Shown here: in pieces, positions 43,933 to 51,973 of the stretch | Layout of the letters: every line of letters begins with the position of its first letter | How positions within the stretch are numbered: the first letter of the stretch is position 1 | Source: DYMC01 sp035406705 | GTDB taxonomy: Bacteria; Verrucomicrobiota; Lentisphaeria; Victivallales; GWF2-50-93 | DNA length: 54,940 bases | Direction: 5' to 3' | NCBI GenBank assembly: GCA_964426675.1 | Contig: CAYRRM010000017.1 | Location: forward strand, 1-54,940 | Program-made: the position numbers and the translations under genes | Notes under the pieces: generated by a model | Told to the model about the DNA's origin: nothing | Databases searched by the model: none | What the model saw: the letters and a program-made list of their open reading frames with translations, nothing else

Positions 43933-46206
43933 ATGAGTTCAAAAATTCTACAAATTTTAAAAGAAATTACAAGTATTTTCGCATACAGTCAGGACAATAA
44001 AAAGATATTGTCAAAAGTCACTGCGATTCTCTCAAAACGTCTGAATTGCGAAGTATGCTCCATTTATGCCTATGATCCAGAATCAGACGAACTTATTCTT
44101 GCAGCGTCTTATGGTTTAAATCAAGAAATTGTAGGAAAATTTAAGTTAAAACCTGGACAAGGCATCACCGGCACTGCATTTGAGAAGAATGAGATTTTAA
44201 ATATTGTAAATCCTGAAATGCACCCCTGTTTTGCTCCTGCATTTGGATCAGGGGAAGAAAAATTTAAAAGTATGTTATCGTGTCCACTGGTAATTGGTGG
44301 GCGTAAATACGGCGTGATAAATTTGCAATCTTCTGAATTAAAACCTTTTGATGAAGATCTAATTGACTTAATTCGCGCTCTCTCAATTCAAATTGCAAAT
44401 ATCATTGAAAGTTCTAAGGTCTTTGAACCAATCAAGTTAAGACATCAGGAAGAAGAAAGGGAATTTTTCAAGGGAGTAATCAAGGGAATCCCTGCTAACG
44501 AAGGACTCGCAGTAGGCAAGCTGGTCTTTTTAGATAGAGATTATGAAAAAATGGAATATTTGGAAAAAAAACACAATTCCCATGCTGAAGAAATGAAAAT
44601 CCTTAGCATGGCTGTTTATCAGGCTAAAAAGGAAACTGCAAAGATGGCAGAGAGGGCGCTTGAAATGATATCAGAGGCTGACGCATCAATATTCAGCGTG
44701 CATCTTTTGTTTTTGGAGGATAAATGCATATTTGATAAAATACACCAGTATATACGAGATGGATTTTCTGCAGAATACTCTGTTAAAAAAGTTTGTGATG
44801 AATATATTCTGCGTTTTGAAAAGATGAATTCAGAAGTTTTCAGAGAAAAAGCTGCAGATCTAAAAGATGTTATGATGCACCTTATAAAACAGATACAAAA
44901 GATAAAAGGCTATAATCTATTAGAAGAAAAAAAATTGCCAGATGGAGATAAGTGTATCATAGCCGCAAGGGAACTTATGCCATCAGATATATTGAGAATT
45001 CCAATTGCAAACATTGCTGGTTATATTAGTGAAAGAGGCGGAGTTACAGCTCATTTTGCAATTCTTGCAAGAGCTTTAAATATTCCTGCAATGATGGGAG
45101 TTTCTGATTTGTATAAAATCAAAGAAGGGGAAAATGTTATCCTTGACTGCTATGCTGGCAATATTTACATAAATCCAGATAAAGAAACTGAAGAAAAATT
45201 TATTGAGATAATAAAAAGTAAATCTGAAGCAAGAATCAAGTCTGACCCATTTGAAGCTATTACAAAAGATGGTGTTCGCATATATGTTAATGCAAACCTC
45301 TCATTATTGAGTGAGATTCCAATAATTAAGAACGCAGGTGCAGACGGTATAGGCTTATATCGAACAGAATTCCTCTACATGATAAGAGATTATCCCCCTT
45401 CAGAAGAAAATCAGTATAAAATATACAGCCGAATTTGTAAATCTTTTGAGAACCAAAAAGTAACGTTCAGGCTTCTCGACGCTGGCTCAGATAAACCATT
45501 ATCTTATTTAAAGTTCTCCAAAGAAGAGAATCCTTCAATGGGTATCCGCGGAATAAGACTCTTTGAAGAAAATCGCTCTCTGTTCAGAACTCAAATTGCA
45601 GCAATTATGAGAGCTGGTGAGAATTCTGAAATCAGAATTCTTATTCCTATGGCATCAACAATCAAGCAAATTTTATCAATTAAGGAAATAATAGCTGAAC
45701 TTTCTTCTGATTTCTCAAAGAGAGGGATAGGATATAATGTAAAACCTGAACTTGGAATAATGATTGAAGTTCCTTCTGTCATATTTTCGCTTGAAGATAT
45801 CCTTTCTGAAATAGATTTTGCAAGTATAGGTACAAATGACCTTCTTCAATTCTTTTATGCGAGTGATAGGACCAATGAAAAATTAAATTTAAAGGATTCT
45901 TTCTATGAACCTTCATTTTTAAAACTCTTAGATATGATTGGAAAATTATTCAAAAAGCAGGATAAAAGTCTTTGTATTTGTGGGGAGGCAGCTGCTAATC
46001 CACTTTCAATACCTCTCTTGCTCGGTTCAGATGTAAAAGAAATGAGTGTAAATGCAAAAAATATAGCAAATGTAAAAGGAATAATAAGAACTGTATCAAT
46101 AGAAGATTGTAGACAATTATTTGAAGACTCTCAGAGGCTTTCTTCAGGAGAAAAGGTTATAGAGAAAGTCAAGGACTATTTGAACCAATTTGGATTGAAA
46201 TATTAG
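43933..46206 (+). CDS. ptsP: PTS enzyme I with N-terminal GAF domain (EI-Ntr)
   Basis: 757 aa, the length of PtsP. A GAF domain (about 15-170) precedes the enzyme I HPr-binding region, the phosphohistidine domain (ISERGGVTAHFAILARAL, the histidine being the phosphorylated residue) and the PEP-binding barrel (MGIRGIRLFEE, SIGTNDLLQFF, CICGEAAANP). It passes phosphate from PEP to NPr/HPr for regulation. GGVTAH replaces the commoner GGRTSH; the histidine is kept. No HPr or EIIA is in the window. The glutamine synthetase and sigma-54 activator genes are 8-11 kb away and may belong to the same nitrogen control. Confidence 0.93.
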   Translation: MSSKILQILKEITSIFAYSQDNKKILSKVTAILSKRLNCEVCSIYAYDPESDELILAASYGLNQEIVGKFKLKPGQGITGTAFEKNEILNIVNPEMHPCFAPAFGSGEEKFKSMLSCPLVIGGRKYGVINLQSSELKPFDEDLIDLIRALSIQIANIIESSKVFEPIKLRHQEEEREFFKGVIKGIPANEGLAVGKLVFLDRDYEKMEYLEKKHNSHAEEMKILSMAVYQAKKETAKMAERALEMISEADASIFSVHLLFLEDKCIFDKIHQYIRDGFSAEYSVKKVCDEYILRFEKMNSEVFREKAADLKDVMMHLIKQIQKIKGYNLLEEKKLPDGDKCIIAARELMPSDILRIPIANIAGYISERGGVTAHFAILARALNIPAMMGVSDLYKIKEGENVILDCYAGNIYINPDKETEEKFIEIIKSKSEARIKSDPFEAITKDGVRIYVNANLSLLSEIPIIKNAGADGIGLYRTEFLYMIRDYPPSEENQYKIYSRICKSFENQKVTFRLLDAGSDKPLSYLKFSKEENPSMGIRGIRLFEENRSLFRTQIAAIMRAGENSEIRILIPMASTIKQILSIKEIIAELSSDFSKRGIGYNVKPELGIMIEVPSVIFSLEDILSEIDFASIGTNDLLQFFYASDRTNEKLNLKDSFYEPSFLKLLDMIGKLFKKQDKSLCICGEAAANPLSIPLLLGSDVKEMSVNAKNIANVKGIIRTVSIEDCRQLFEDSQRLSSGEKVIEKVKDYLNQFGLKY

Positions 46207-46274
46207 CTTTTTGTGCTTTTAAATTTTTCCAGAATAAACTCCAATAAATAAAGTCAAAAAAAATAATTTCACAG

Positions 46275-46302
46275 TTGAAATTTTGAGGATTAATGGTAAA
46301 AT
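46275..46302 (+). promoter_or_regulatory. Promoter of tRNA-Ala
   Basis: TTGAAA (46275-46280), 16 bases, then TAAAAT (46297-46302), which puts the start about seven bases before the tRNA. The -35 box overlaps a small hairpin (AATTTCA/TGAAATT, 46265-46282) that could also end ptsP transcription. Confidence 0.5.
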
Positions 46303-46315
46303 AACTTCTTCTTGT

Positions 46316-46393
46316 GGGGCATTAGCTCAGTTGGATTAGAGCACCACGCTGGCAGCGTGGGGGTCAAGGGTTCAAGTCCCTTATGCTCCACCA
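46316..46393 (+). tRNA. tRNA-Ala (anticodon GGC)
   Basis: Full cloverleaf with encoded CCA. Acceptor GGGGCAT pairs with ATGCTCC, including the G3-U70 pair that marks alanine tRNAs. Anticodon stem CCACG/CGTGG, loop CTGGCAG with anticodon GGC. T arm AAGGG-TTCAAGT-CCCTT. The D loop is on the long side. Confidence 0.96.
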
Positions 46394-46550
46394 AATTGAA
46401 TTAGCCCCCTCGTAAGTTTTTTTTCAATTAACCTAAACAAGCAATTGGCTGCACTTGCGGTAGATACCAGGCAGCAAGACAAAGTTTTAACAACTACTGC
46501 AGCTTGAGTAGATACGATAAATACGGACAAAACCTCGCGGCTTGAAAATC

Positions 46551-46581
46551 AAAAAAAATCGTCAACCTAAAAGCTTGACGA
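46551..46581 (-). terminator. Rho-independent terminator for minus-strand transcription
   Basis: On the minus strand TCGTCAA (46581-46575) pairs with TTGACGA (46565-46559) around a 9-base loop and is followed by eight T. It is about 390 bases beyond the DUF4340 stop, so the operon has a long untranslated tail or an undetected small transcript ends here. Confidence 0.65.
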
Positions 46582-46730
46582 AGTATAATCTATAACAACC
46601 TTATTTTCATATACATAAAAATAAAAACAATTTTCAACTGCTTTTTTTAGTATGATAGAATTTACTACAATTTTATCTGCCATTTCATAAGAAAAATGCG
46701 AAGAGCACAGATATCTTTTATAAAGGTATT

Positions 46731-46895
46731 ATGATTTTTTACAGAAATTACGATTGTGTAGATTTTATTTTTTCGCATTTTCCAGGAGGTCGAAGACATC
46801 GTGCCATAACTTCGTCATCTTTCAATTTGCAGTACTATATGGCCTCGATATACAGAGCTATTAAGGCTTACTTATTTTCTGAAATAAGCGGTTAA
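46731..46895 (+). CDS. Possible small protein, 54 aa, unrecognised
   Basis: An open frame from ATG 46731, preceded by TAAAGGTATT, encodes MIFYRNYDCVDFIFSHFPGG and then a basic stretch beginning RRHRAITSSSFNLQYYMASI, ending SEISG. It resembles nothing I know. It could be the remnant of a longer gene. The codon choice is richer in G and C than in nearby AT-rich gaps, which is the only reason to list it. Confidence 0.2.
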   Translation: MIFYRNYDCVDFIFSHFPGGRRHRAITSSSFNLQYYMASIYRAIKAYLFSEISG

Positions 46896-46973
46896 TGCTG
46901 TGGTTTACTTATTTATAAAGATGAGGCAGAGTCCTTTTCTTTCAGTGATTTGCAAATAAAATGATTTATGTTT

Positions 46974-48146
46974 TTATTTTTGCTCTTCAGTCTCTTCTTT
47001 CTTATCTGCTGCTTTTTCTTCTGTTTTTTCTTCAACTTTCTTTAATAATTCATCAAGAGGCATTGTTAATGTCTTTATTTTGTATTCAGGGAAAAGATAG
47101 AGCCAGGATGAATATTTTTTATTTATCTGCTCAACTTTTTCTTTTGACTTCTTTTCTTTTTCGGCAAATTCCTTTTCTTTTTTTTCTTTTTCTTCTGTTT
47201 TTTCATTTTCAGGAAGCTGTTTTTTTTCTATCCCAATGAATTCTGCTGACACTTTTGTATAATAGTCAGACCCTTCTTTATTCCCAATTTTAAAAATATA
47301 CTTAATTCCGTCGAAATCTTCTGCGTTGAATATTTTCGGATTATTGAGTCCTGATTTTTCATCAGGAGTTTTTGGATCTGCGATTTTCGTAAAGTTAAGA
47401 TATGAGAGAGCCGATGATACTTCTGAAATTTTAGATGAATCGGCTTCCCTACCTTCAGGAAGATTTTCAAGTTTCATATCTTCATTTTCTTCATTTCTGA
47501 TAAGTTTCCAGAGAATTTTTTCATTTTCTAACAATTCAGCTTTTTTTACTTTCCCAGCAGAGAAAAACTCCTTATCAATCCAATCAGATGCTTCATTTTC
47601 AAGGTAATAAAGGGTTTTATCACATAGAATTATATTCTTGCTCTTCCCAACCAGCAGATATCTTCCTTCAGAAAATGGAGCGTTGAAGTTCTGTGATATT
47701 TCTCTCTCATATTTTTTACCAGCTATGAATTCTGCGATTTTCGCATTTTCAGAATTGAGTTCAACCCTAACAGGGGAAAAAGAGGGATTTTCTATATCAA
47801 GGCCAAATTTTGCAAATTGAGATTCTTGTGCACTAATATTTCTTAGAACTTTCATTTCAAGCAGATCAACTGTGAGAGAACGCAATTTAGATGGGCTTGC
47901 AGGATAATCGTAGAGATTGACGACATTCCACGAATCTTGATTTTTCTTCAGTTCAACTTTTAAATCTTTGCCCGAAAATATCTTTAAATTATTGAGGTTA
48001 TCCAATTCGATTCCCTTCAATACAGGCATACCAATTTTTTCCTGATCATAAGCAAGTTTTTTGAGTTCTTTTTGCCTGAGTAAGAAAAAACTTGTTATGA
48101 GCACAGCAGCAATTACAATGAGTAAAAATAGATTTTTGGGTTTCAT
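46974..48146 (-). CDS. DUF4340 domain protein
   Basis: 390 aa. An N-terminal membrane segment (about 5-23) precedes a DUF4340-like extracytoplasmic region with repeated strand motifs (LDNLNNLKIFSGKDLKVEL, SRYLLVGKS-like GRYLLVGKSKNIILCD, EASDWIDKEFF). The C-terminal part has two highly charged low-complexity stretches rich in E and K (about 310-340 and 370-390). Its ATG overlaps the GldG-like stop by four bases and has AAGGAG in front. DUF4340 proteins regularly follow GldG-like ABC components in many phyla; the job is unknown. Confidence 0.85.
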   Translation of the reverse strand: MKPKNLFLLIVIAAVLITSFFLLRQKELKKLAYDQEKIGMPVLKGIELDNLNNLKIFSGKDLKVELKKNQDSWNVVNLYDYPASPSKLRSLTVDLLEMKVLRNISAQESQFAKFGLDIENPSFSPVRVELNSENAKIAEFIAGKKYEREISQNFNAPFSEGRYLLVGKSKNIILCDKTLYYLENEASDWIDKEFFSAGKVKKAELLENEKILWKLIRNEENEDMKLENLPEGREADSSKISEVSSALSYLNFTKIADPKTPDEKSGLNNPKIFNAEDFDGIKYIFKIGNKEGSDYYTKVSAEFIGIEKKQLPENEKTEEKEKKEKEFAEKEKKSKEKVEQINKKYSSWLYLFPEYKIKTLTMPLDELLKKVEEKTEEKAADKKEETEEQK

Positions 48147-50068
48147 TTTGATCTCCTTCTTATGCTATTTAACCACACCGCAATACCGATTGCTACTAAT
48201 GCGATAGGAACAGCAGCGGCGTTTATTATTTGTAACTTTATTTGAAGTTCATCAATATCTTTTCTGAGTTCCTTTCTTGTTTCTTTGAGTTTTTTAGCTG
48301 TCATAGCAGCTTCTTTGCGATATTTTTCGATCTGTTCTTTTTGTTCTTTTGTAAGTATAAATTGCTGAGAGCCGCTTTTTCCTCTCTGAAGTTCATTTAT
48401 TTTACTTTCCACTTCTTCTCGTGTTTTTTCAAGGTTTTGTATTTCCTGTTGATATTTTTCTTGTGCCTGGTTTAACATACTAACAATTCTTGTAAAAGGC
48501 CTTTCTATTACATTCTTACTCCTTATAGTCAAAAGTTCAGGAGAGCCAGAGAGTTGTTCGATAATATTCTGTAATAAAACCAGATTATCATTAAAAGGTT
48601 GTATAATTGTTGTCCCTAGAAAATTTTGTTTCTGCACACAAAAGTCATCTGCAAACATATCCACATCGGAGATTAAAATTACAACCGTTTCTGGAGATTC
48701 TGTTAATAATTTGGGTTTTTCTGTGTTTTCTACTTTTTTATCATCTTTTCCCTGCGCATTCTCTGATTCAGCTGGTTTATCGTTATTACTTTGAGGTTTT
48801 CCATCCGGGAAAGCTGTTTTGAATTTGCCAGACAATTTTGCCACTAATATTTTTTCGGTCATATCTTTCTTAAAACCTTTCATTACTTGATCATTTCCGA
48901 CTTCAGCAAGGAAAGAATCTACCAGGGCAGAATTATCTGAAGCTTTTATGATTTTTTCCAATTTAAGTCCCTCGGCTGGTGAACCTGTAAAGCAGCCAGC
49001 ATAAACCATATTGACGTGATTAATATTTGAAATTGCTGGATCTGAATTTTTTTCTGCGAAATTTCTGAAATCGAGGACAGTTGGATATACTTCTGCGTTT
49101 GGTGAATTTATATTTCTCATTGAGTTGTTGAGGTCTGCAACAACTTTTGTATCGGAAAATTCAATTTTCCATTTTTCAAGAAATTTAGGAATATTTGATG
49201 AACCTGGGGGAACTGGTTGGCCCATCATAGCCTGAGGATTATTTCTGGATTCTGTAATGCAATAACTATCGAGTGCAATTAATAACTTTCCTCCTGCCAT
49301 AAGATATTGGTCTATTGCAAATAGTGTTTTTTCTGAGATATTTTTAGGATGTATTATGAGTAGAGCACTAAGGTCTTTGGGGATTTCCTCTTCATCAGAT
49401 TTAATTTGAATTATTTCAAAACGCCGTTTAAGTTCACTAGCTATCAACCATGTATCATCTCGAGGGTTCCTGCGCATGAACATTGCCATAGGACCGCCGA
49501 GGATTGGTAATTCCGTTATAATGCCTATTTTCTTTTTTTTGTCCGCAGATACTGCTTCATCAATGGCACTGGTAATTTTGTACTCAGTGATTGCCTCTTC
49601 GTGAGGGAAAAAGAATGGTATTGTTACTGTTTTGTCAAGACATGTTACAGCAAGACCAAGATATAATTTTTCACCATCGGGCATTGCCTGACCACTAATT
49701 CCATCAAGAGCAGCTGCATCTTCTGCATCAGAATCGGGAGTAGGATCAAATTCTTCAATAGTAATTTTGCCATTTGAGTTTTTTACGTATTCATCAAGCA
49801 GGTCCCTTATTCTTTCCGCGAATCCTGCAAGTTGTACTGGCATTCTGTTATCAGACCTACTTCTATAAAATCTGAAATTAACTGGATTTTCGAGTTTAGA
49901 TATTATTTTTTTTGTTCCATCGGATAACGTAAATAGTTTTTCTTCAGTTAAATCAACTCGAAATTGAATTTTTGAAATAAGTGCATTGAAAGCGATAACC
50001 ACGCAAAGAAAAAGTATTATTCCAATAATAGAGGAACTATATTTCTGAAATTTCTTTTTTGATGACAT
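48143..50068 (-). CDS. GldG-family ABC transport auxiliary protein
   Basis: 641 aa. A membrane helix near the N-terminus (about 12-32) and another at the C-terminus (about 614-632) enclose a large extracytoplasmic part. FRVDLTEEKLFTLSDGTKKI is the hallmark start of the GldG/ABC-2-associated family, and the LLIALDSYCI region follows. A coiled coil (about 545-610) lies before the last helix. It is found with ABC-2 ATPase and permease genes; in Bacteroidota the relatives GldA, GldF and GldG are needed for gliding. Here gliding is not implied; export or envelope work is more general. Confidence 0.88.
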   Translation of the reverse strand: MSSKKKFQKYSSSIIGIILFLCVVIAFNALISKIQFRVDLTEEKLFTLSDGTKKIISKLENPVNFRFYRSRSDNRMPVQLAGFAERIRDLLDEYVKNSNGKITIEEFDPTPDSDAEDAAALDGISGQAMPDGEKLYLGLAVTCLDKTVTIPFFFPHEEAITEYKITSAIDEAVSADKKKKIGIITELPILGGPMAMFMRRNPRDDTWLIASELKRRFEIIQIKSDEEEIPKDLSALLIIHPKNISEKTLFAIDQYLMAGGKLLIALDSYCITESRNNPQAMMGQPVPPGSSNIPKFLEKWKIEFSDTKVVADLNNSMRNINSPNAEVYPTVLDFRNFAEKNSDPAISNINHVNMVYAGCFTGSPAEGLKLEKIIKASDNSALVDSFLAEVGNDQVMKGFKKDMTEKILVAKLSGKFKTAFPDGKPQSNNDKPAESENAQGKDDKKVENTEKPKLLTESPETVVILISDVDMFADDFCVQKQNFLGTTIIQPFNDNLVLLQNIIEQLSGSPELLTIRSKNVIERPFTRIVSMLNQAQEKYQQEIQNLEKTREEVESKINELQRGKSGSQQFILTKEQKEQIEKYRKEAAMTAKKLKETRKELRKDIDELQIKLQIINAAAVPIALVAIGIAVWLNSIRRRSK

Positions 50069-50080
50069 ATTTTTTACTCC

Positions 50081-50827
50081 TCAATTTTTCTTTGTATTTA
50101 AAATAACAGTTGTAGAAAAGAGGAAAAATATTATAACAGATAGAAAATAGATTATATCCCTTAAATCAAGGACCCCTCTCCTCAATGTTTCATAATGTGG
50201 CATTACACTGAGTTTTGATAACATAGATATAACCCACTCCGGCGCCCAATTTCTAAAATAATCAGTTACTGCAGTATGCCCAATAATTATTAAAAGCAAG
50301 CAAACAACAAGTGAAAAAATAAAGCTGACTACCTGACTTCTACTCGAGGCTGAAGTAAAAGAGCCTACAGAGAGAAATGCGCCGGATAATAAGAAGCTCG
50401 CAAGATATCCGGAAAAGATTTGTCCGGAGTCTGGAGAACCAAGATAAAATACAGTAAGAGGTAAAGGAAAAGTTAAAACTAATGAAATAAGAAGGATAAG
50501 CCAGGCTGCTGCGAATTTCGCAATCACCGCCTCTGATGGACGCAGGGGCATTGTAAAGAGAAGTTCTATAGTACCAGTTCTATTCTCCTCTGCCCAAAGC
50601 CGCATTGCCACAGCTGGTACTAAGAGTAGATAAAGCCACGGGTGAAAAGGAAAAAAGCAATTATTCAGACTTGCCTCATTAGCTTGAAAAAATGCTCCAA
50701 ACCTGAAAGTAAAGAAAGAAGACAATATCAAAAATATTATTATAAAAACATATGCAAGTGGAGATGTAAAGTAAGAAACTATTTCCCTTTTAGAAATACA
50801 ATATATTTTGCTAAAACTATCTGTCAT
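50081..50827 (-). CDS. ABC-2 type transporter permease (GldF-like)
   Basis: 248 aa with six membrane segments. The N-terminal KREIVSYFTSPLAYVFIIIFL is the typical start of this permease type, and AMRLWAEENRTGTIELLFTMPL is the conserved cytosolic element. Its ATG overlaps the ATPase stop by four bases with GAGGAG upstream. It forms the membrane channel of the four-gene system. Palindrome copy at 50510 (IAKFAAAW). Confidence 0.9.
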   Translation of the reverse strand: MTDSFSKIYCISKREIVSYFTSPLAYVFIIIFLILSSFFTFRFGAFFQANEASLNNCFFPFHPWLYLLLVPAVAMRLWAEENRTGTIELLFTMPLRPSEAVIAKFAAAWLILLISLVLTFPLPLTVFYLGSPDSGQIFSGYLASFLLSGAFLSVGSFTSASSRSQVVSFIFSLVVCLLLIIIGHTAVTDYFRNWAPEWVISMLSKLSVMPHYETLRRGVLDLRDIIYFLSVIIFFLFSTTVILNTKKN

Positions 50828-51786
50828 CTTTGAATCTCCTCTTTTGTTGTTATTTCTCTAAACACATCATCAAGTCTACCCTCATCAATTTTCAGATTTA
50901 CAGGGATGATATTTTTATTTTTGAAATATTCTGTAATATCAAATAATACTTTTTGTGGAGAAGCCTCTTTAGAAGGATAAACCACTATCGATACGATCGA
51001 ACTCTCTGGTGATTTCAAATCTGCGATTTTCGCAACAGAAACGAATGAAGAGATAACCTCTTTTATTTGCTGTATTTCTGAACTTTCATTTAATTTAACT
51101 ACTACAGTGTTTGATGTTGGTGCTTTGGCGCGCAATTCTGAGGGAGTTCCGTCGGCAAGAATTTTGCCATTAGCAATAATAAGAGCCCGTGTACAACATG
51201 CATCTACCTCTTCAAGGATGTGCGTTGAGATTATAATGGCTTTGTCTTTTCCCATTTGACGAATCATTTGGCGAACTTCAAATTTTTGATTAGGATCGAG
51301 TCCATCAGTCGGTTCATCAAGTATCAAAATTGGCGGGTCATGAAGTATCGCTTGAGCAAAAGCTGTTCTCCTCATATATCCTTTGGAGAGAGTATCTATA
51401 CTCTGATAATAAACTCCTTCGAGGTGACAGATAGAGACTGCTCTATCTATTGCTTCATCTGCTTTTTTTCCTTTTAATCCCCGCATTCCCGCTATAAATT
51501 TCAGGAAGCCTTTTACGTGCATATCTCTGTAAACTGGCGCATTTTCTGGAAGATAACCGAGTTGAGACTTAGCAGCCATTGGATTATCGAGGAGGTTTTG
51601 ATTGTTTATAAAAATTTCTCCTGAATCTGGCTCAAGATAACCTGTAATCAAACGCATTGTGGTTGTTTTTCCAGCCCCATTGGGGCCTAAAAAGCCCAAG
51701 ACTTCTCCTTTTTCAACGCTGAGAGACACTCCATCGACAGCTTTTATACTGCCGAAACTTTTCTTTACTTCTCTAACTCTAATCAT
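50824..51786 (-). CDS. ABC transporter ATP-binding protein (GldA-like)
   Basis: 320 aa. Walker A GPNGAGKTT (34-42), signature LSKGYMRR in place of LSGGQ-type wording, and Walker B ILILDEPTDGLD with HILEEVD behind. The C-terminal 100 residues are an accessory domain typical of ABC-2 ATPases with their own permease. It is first in the four-gene operon ATPase-permease-GldG-DUF4340. The substrate cannot be told. Palindrome copy at 51022 (VAKIAD). Confidence 0.93.
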   Translation of the reverse strand: MIRVREVKKSFGSIKAVDGVSLSVEKGEVLGFLGPNGAGKTTTMRLITGYLEPDSGEIFINNQNLLDNPMAAKSQLGYLPENAPVYRDMHVKGFLKFIAGMRGLKGKKADEAIDRAVSICHLEGVYYQSIDTLSKGYMRRTAFAQAILHDPPILILDEPTDGLDPNQKFEVRQMIRQMGKDKAIIISTHILEEVDACCTRALIIANGKILADGTPSELRAKAPTSNTVVVKLNESSEIQQIKEVISSFVSVAKIADLKSPESSIVSIVVYPSKEASPQKVLFDITEYFKNKNIIPVNLKIDEGRLDDVFREITTKEEIQR

Positions 51787-51973
51787 AAAAAATATCCTGG
51801 ATTTTTAGTTTAATTAATGAAAGTTGAAATTTTAGCTATAAGACAAGGAAAGTCAAAAAATGTTTCAAAAAAATTTTGAAAAAGTTTGAGTTTAGTTATA
51901 ATATTATAGGTATTGTGTAAAGTTATATTAGGTTTTAAAGTATCCAAACAATAAAAATCAAGAGGATATCAAA

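Larger units (their letters stand above)
46394..46973. other. 580-base region without a recognisable gene
   Basis: This is the longest non-coding stretch in the window, between tRNA-Ala and the DUF4340 operon. It holds a minus-strand terminator at 46551-46581, a perfect inverted repeat CTTATTT-TCTG-AAATAAG (46871-46888), and one short open frame at 46731-46895. Base composition is less extreme than in the other gaps. It may be a decayed gene or mobile element next to a tRNA, or encode a small RNA; no repeat of the tRNA 3' end was found. Confidence 0.5.
618..51034. repeat. Dispersed 13-bp palindrome TGCGAWWWTCGCA, 23 exact copies
   Basis: Exact copies start at 618, 4866, 5107, 5870, 6040, 7185, 11394, 15100, 16031, 17215, 18144, 20355, 20771, 21032, 24863, 26051, 29374, 35590, 36107, 41026, 47733, 50510 and 51022. 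One-mismatch copies are at 9315, 21269 and 47379. The three-base centre is AAA/TTT in 13, AAT/ATT in nine and TAT in one. Many extend to TTGCGA...TCGCAA. All exact copies are inside coding sequences; long empty stretches occur at 29.4-35.6 kb and 41-47.7 kb. The entry spans first to last copy; the DNA between is not repeat. Confidence 0.95.
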
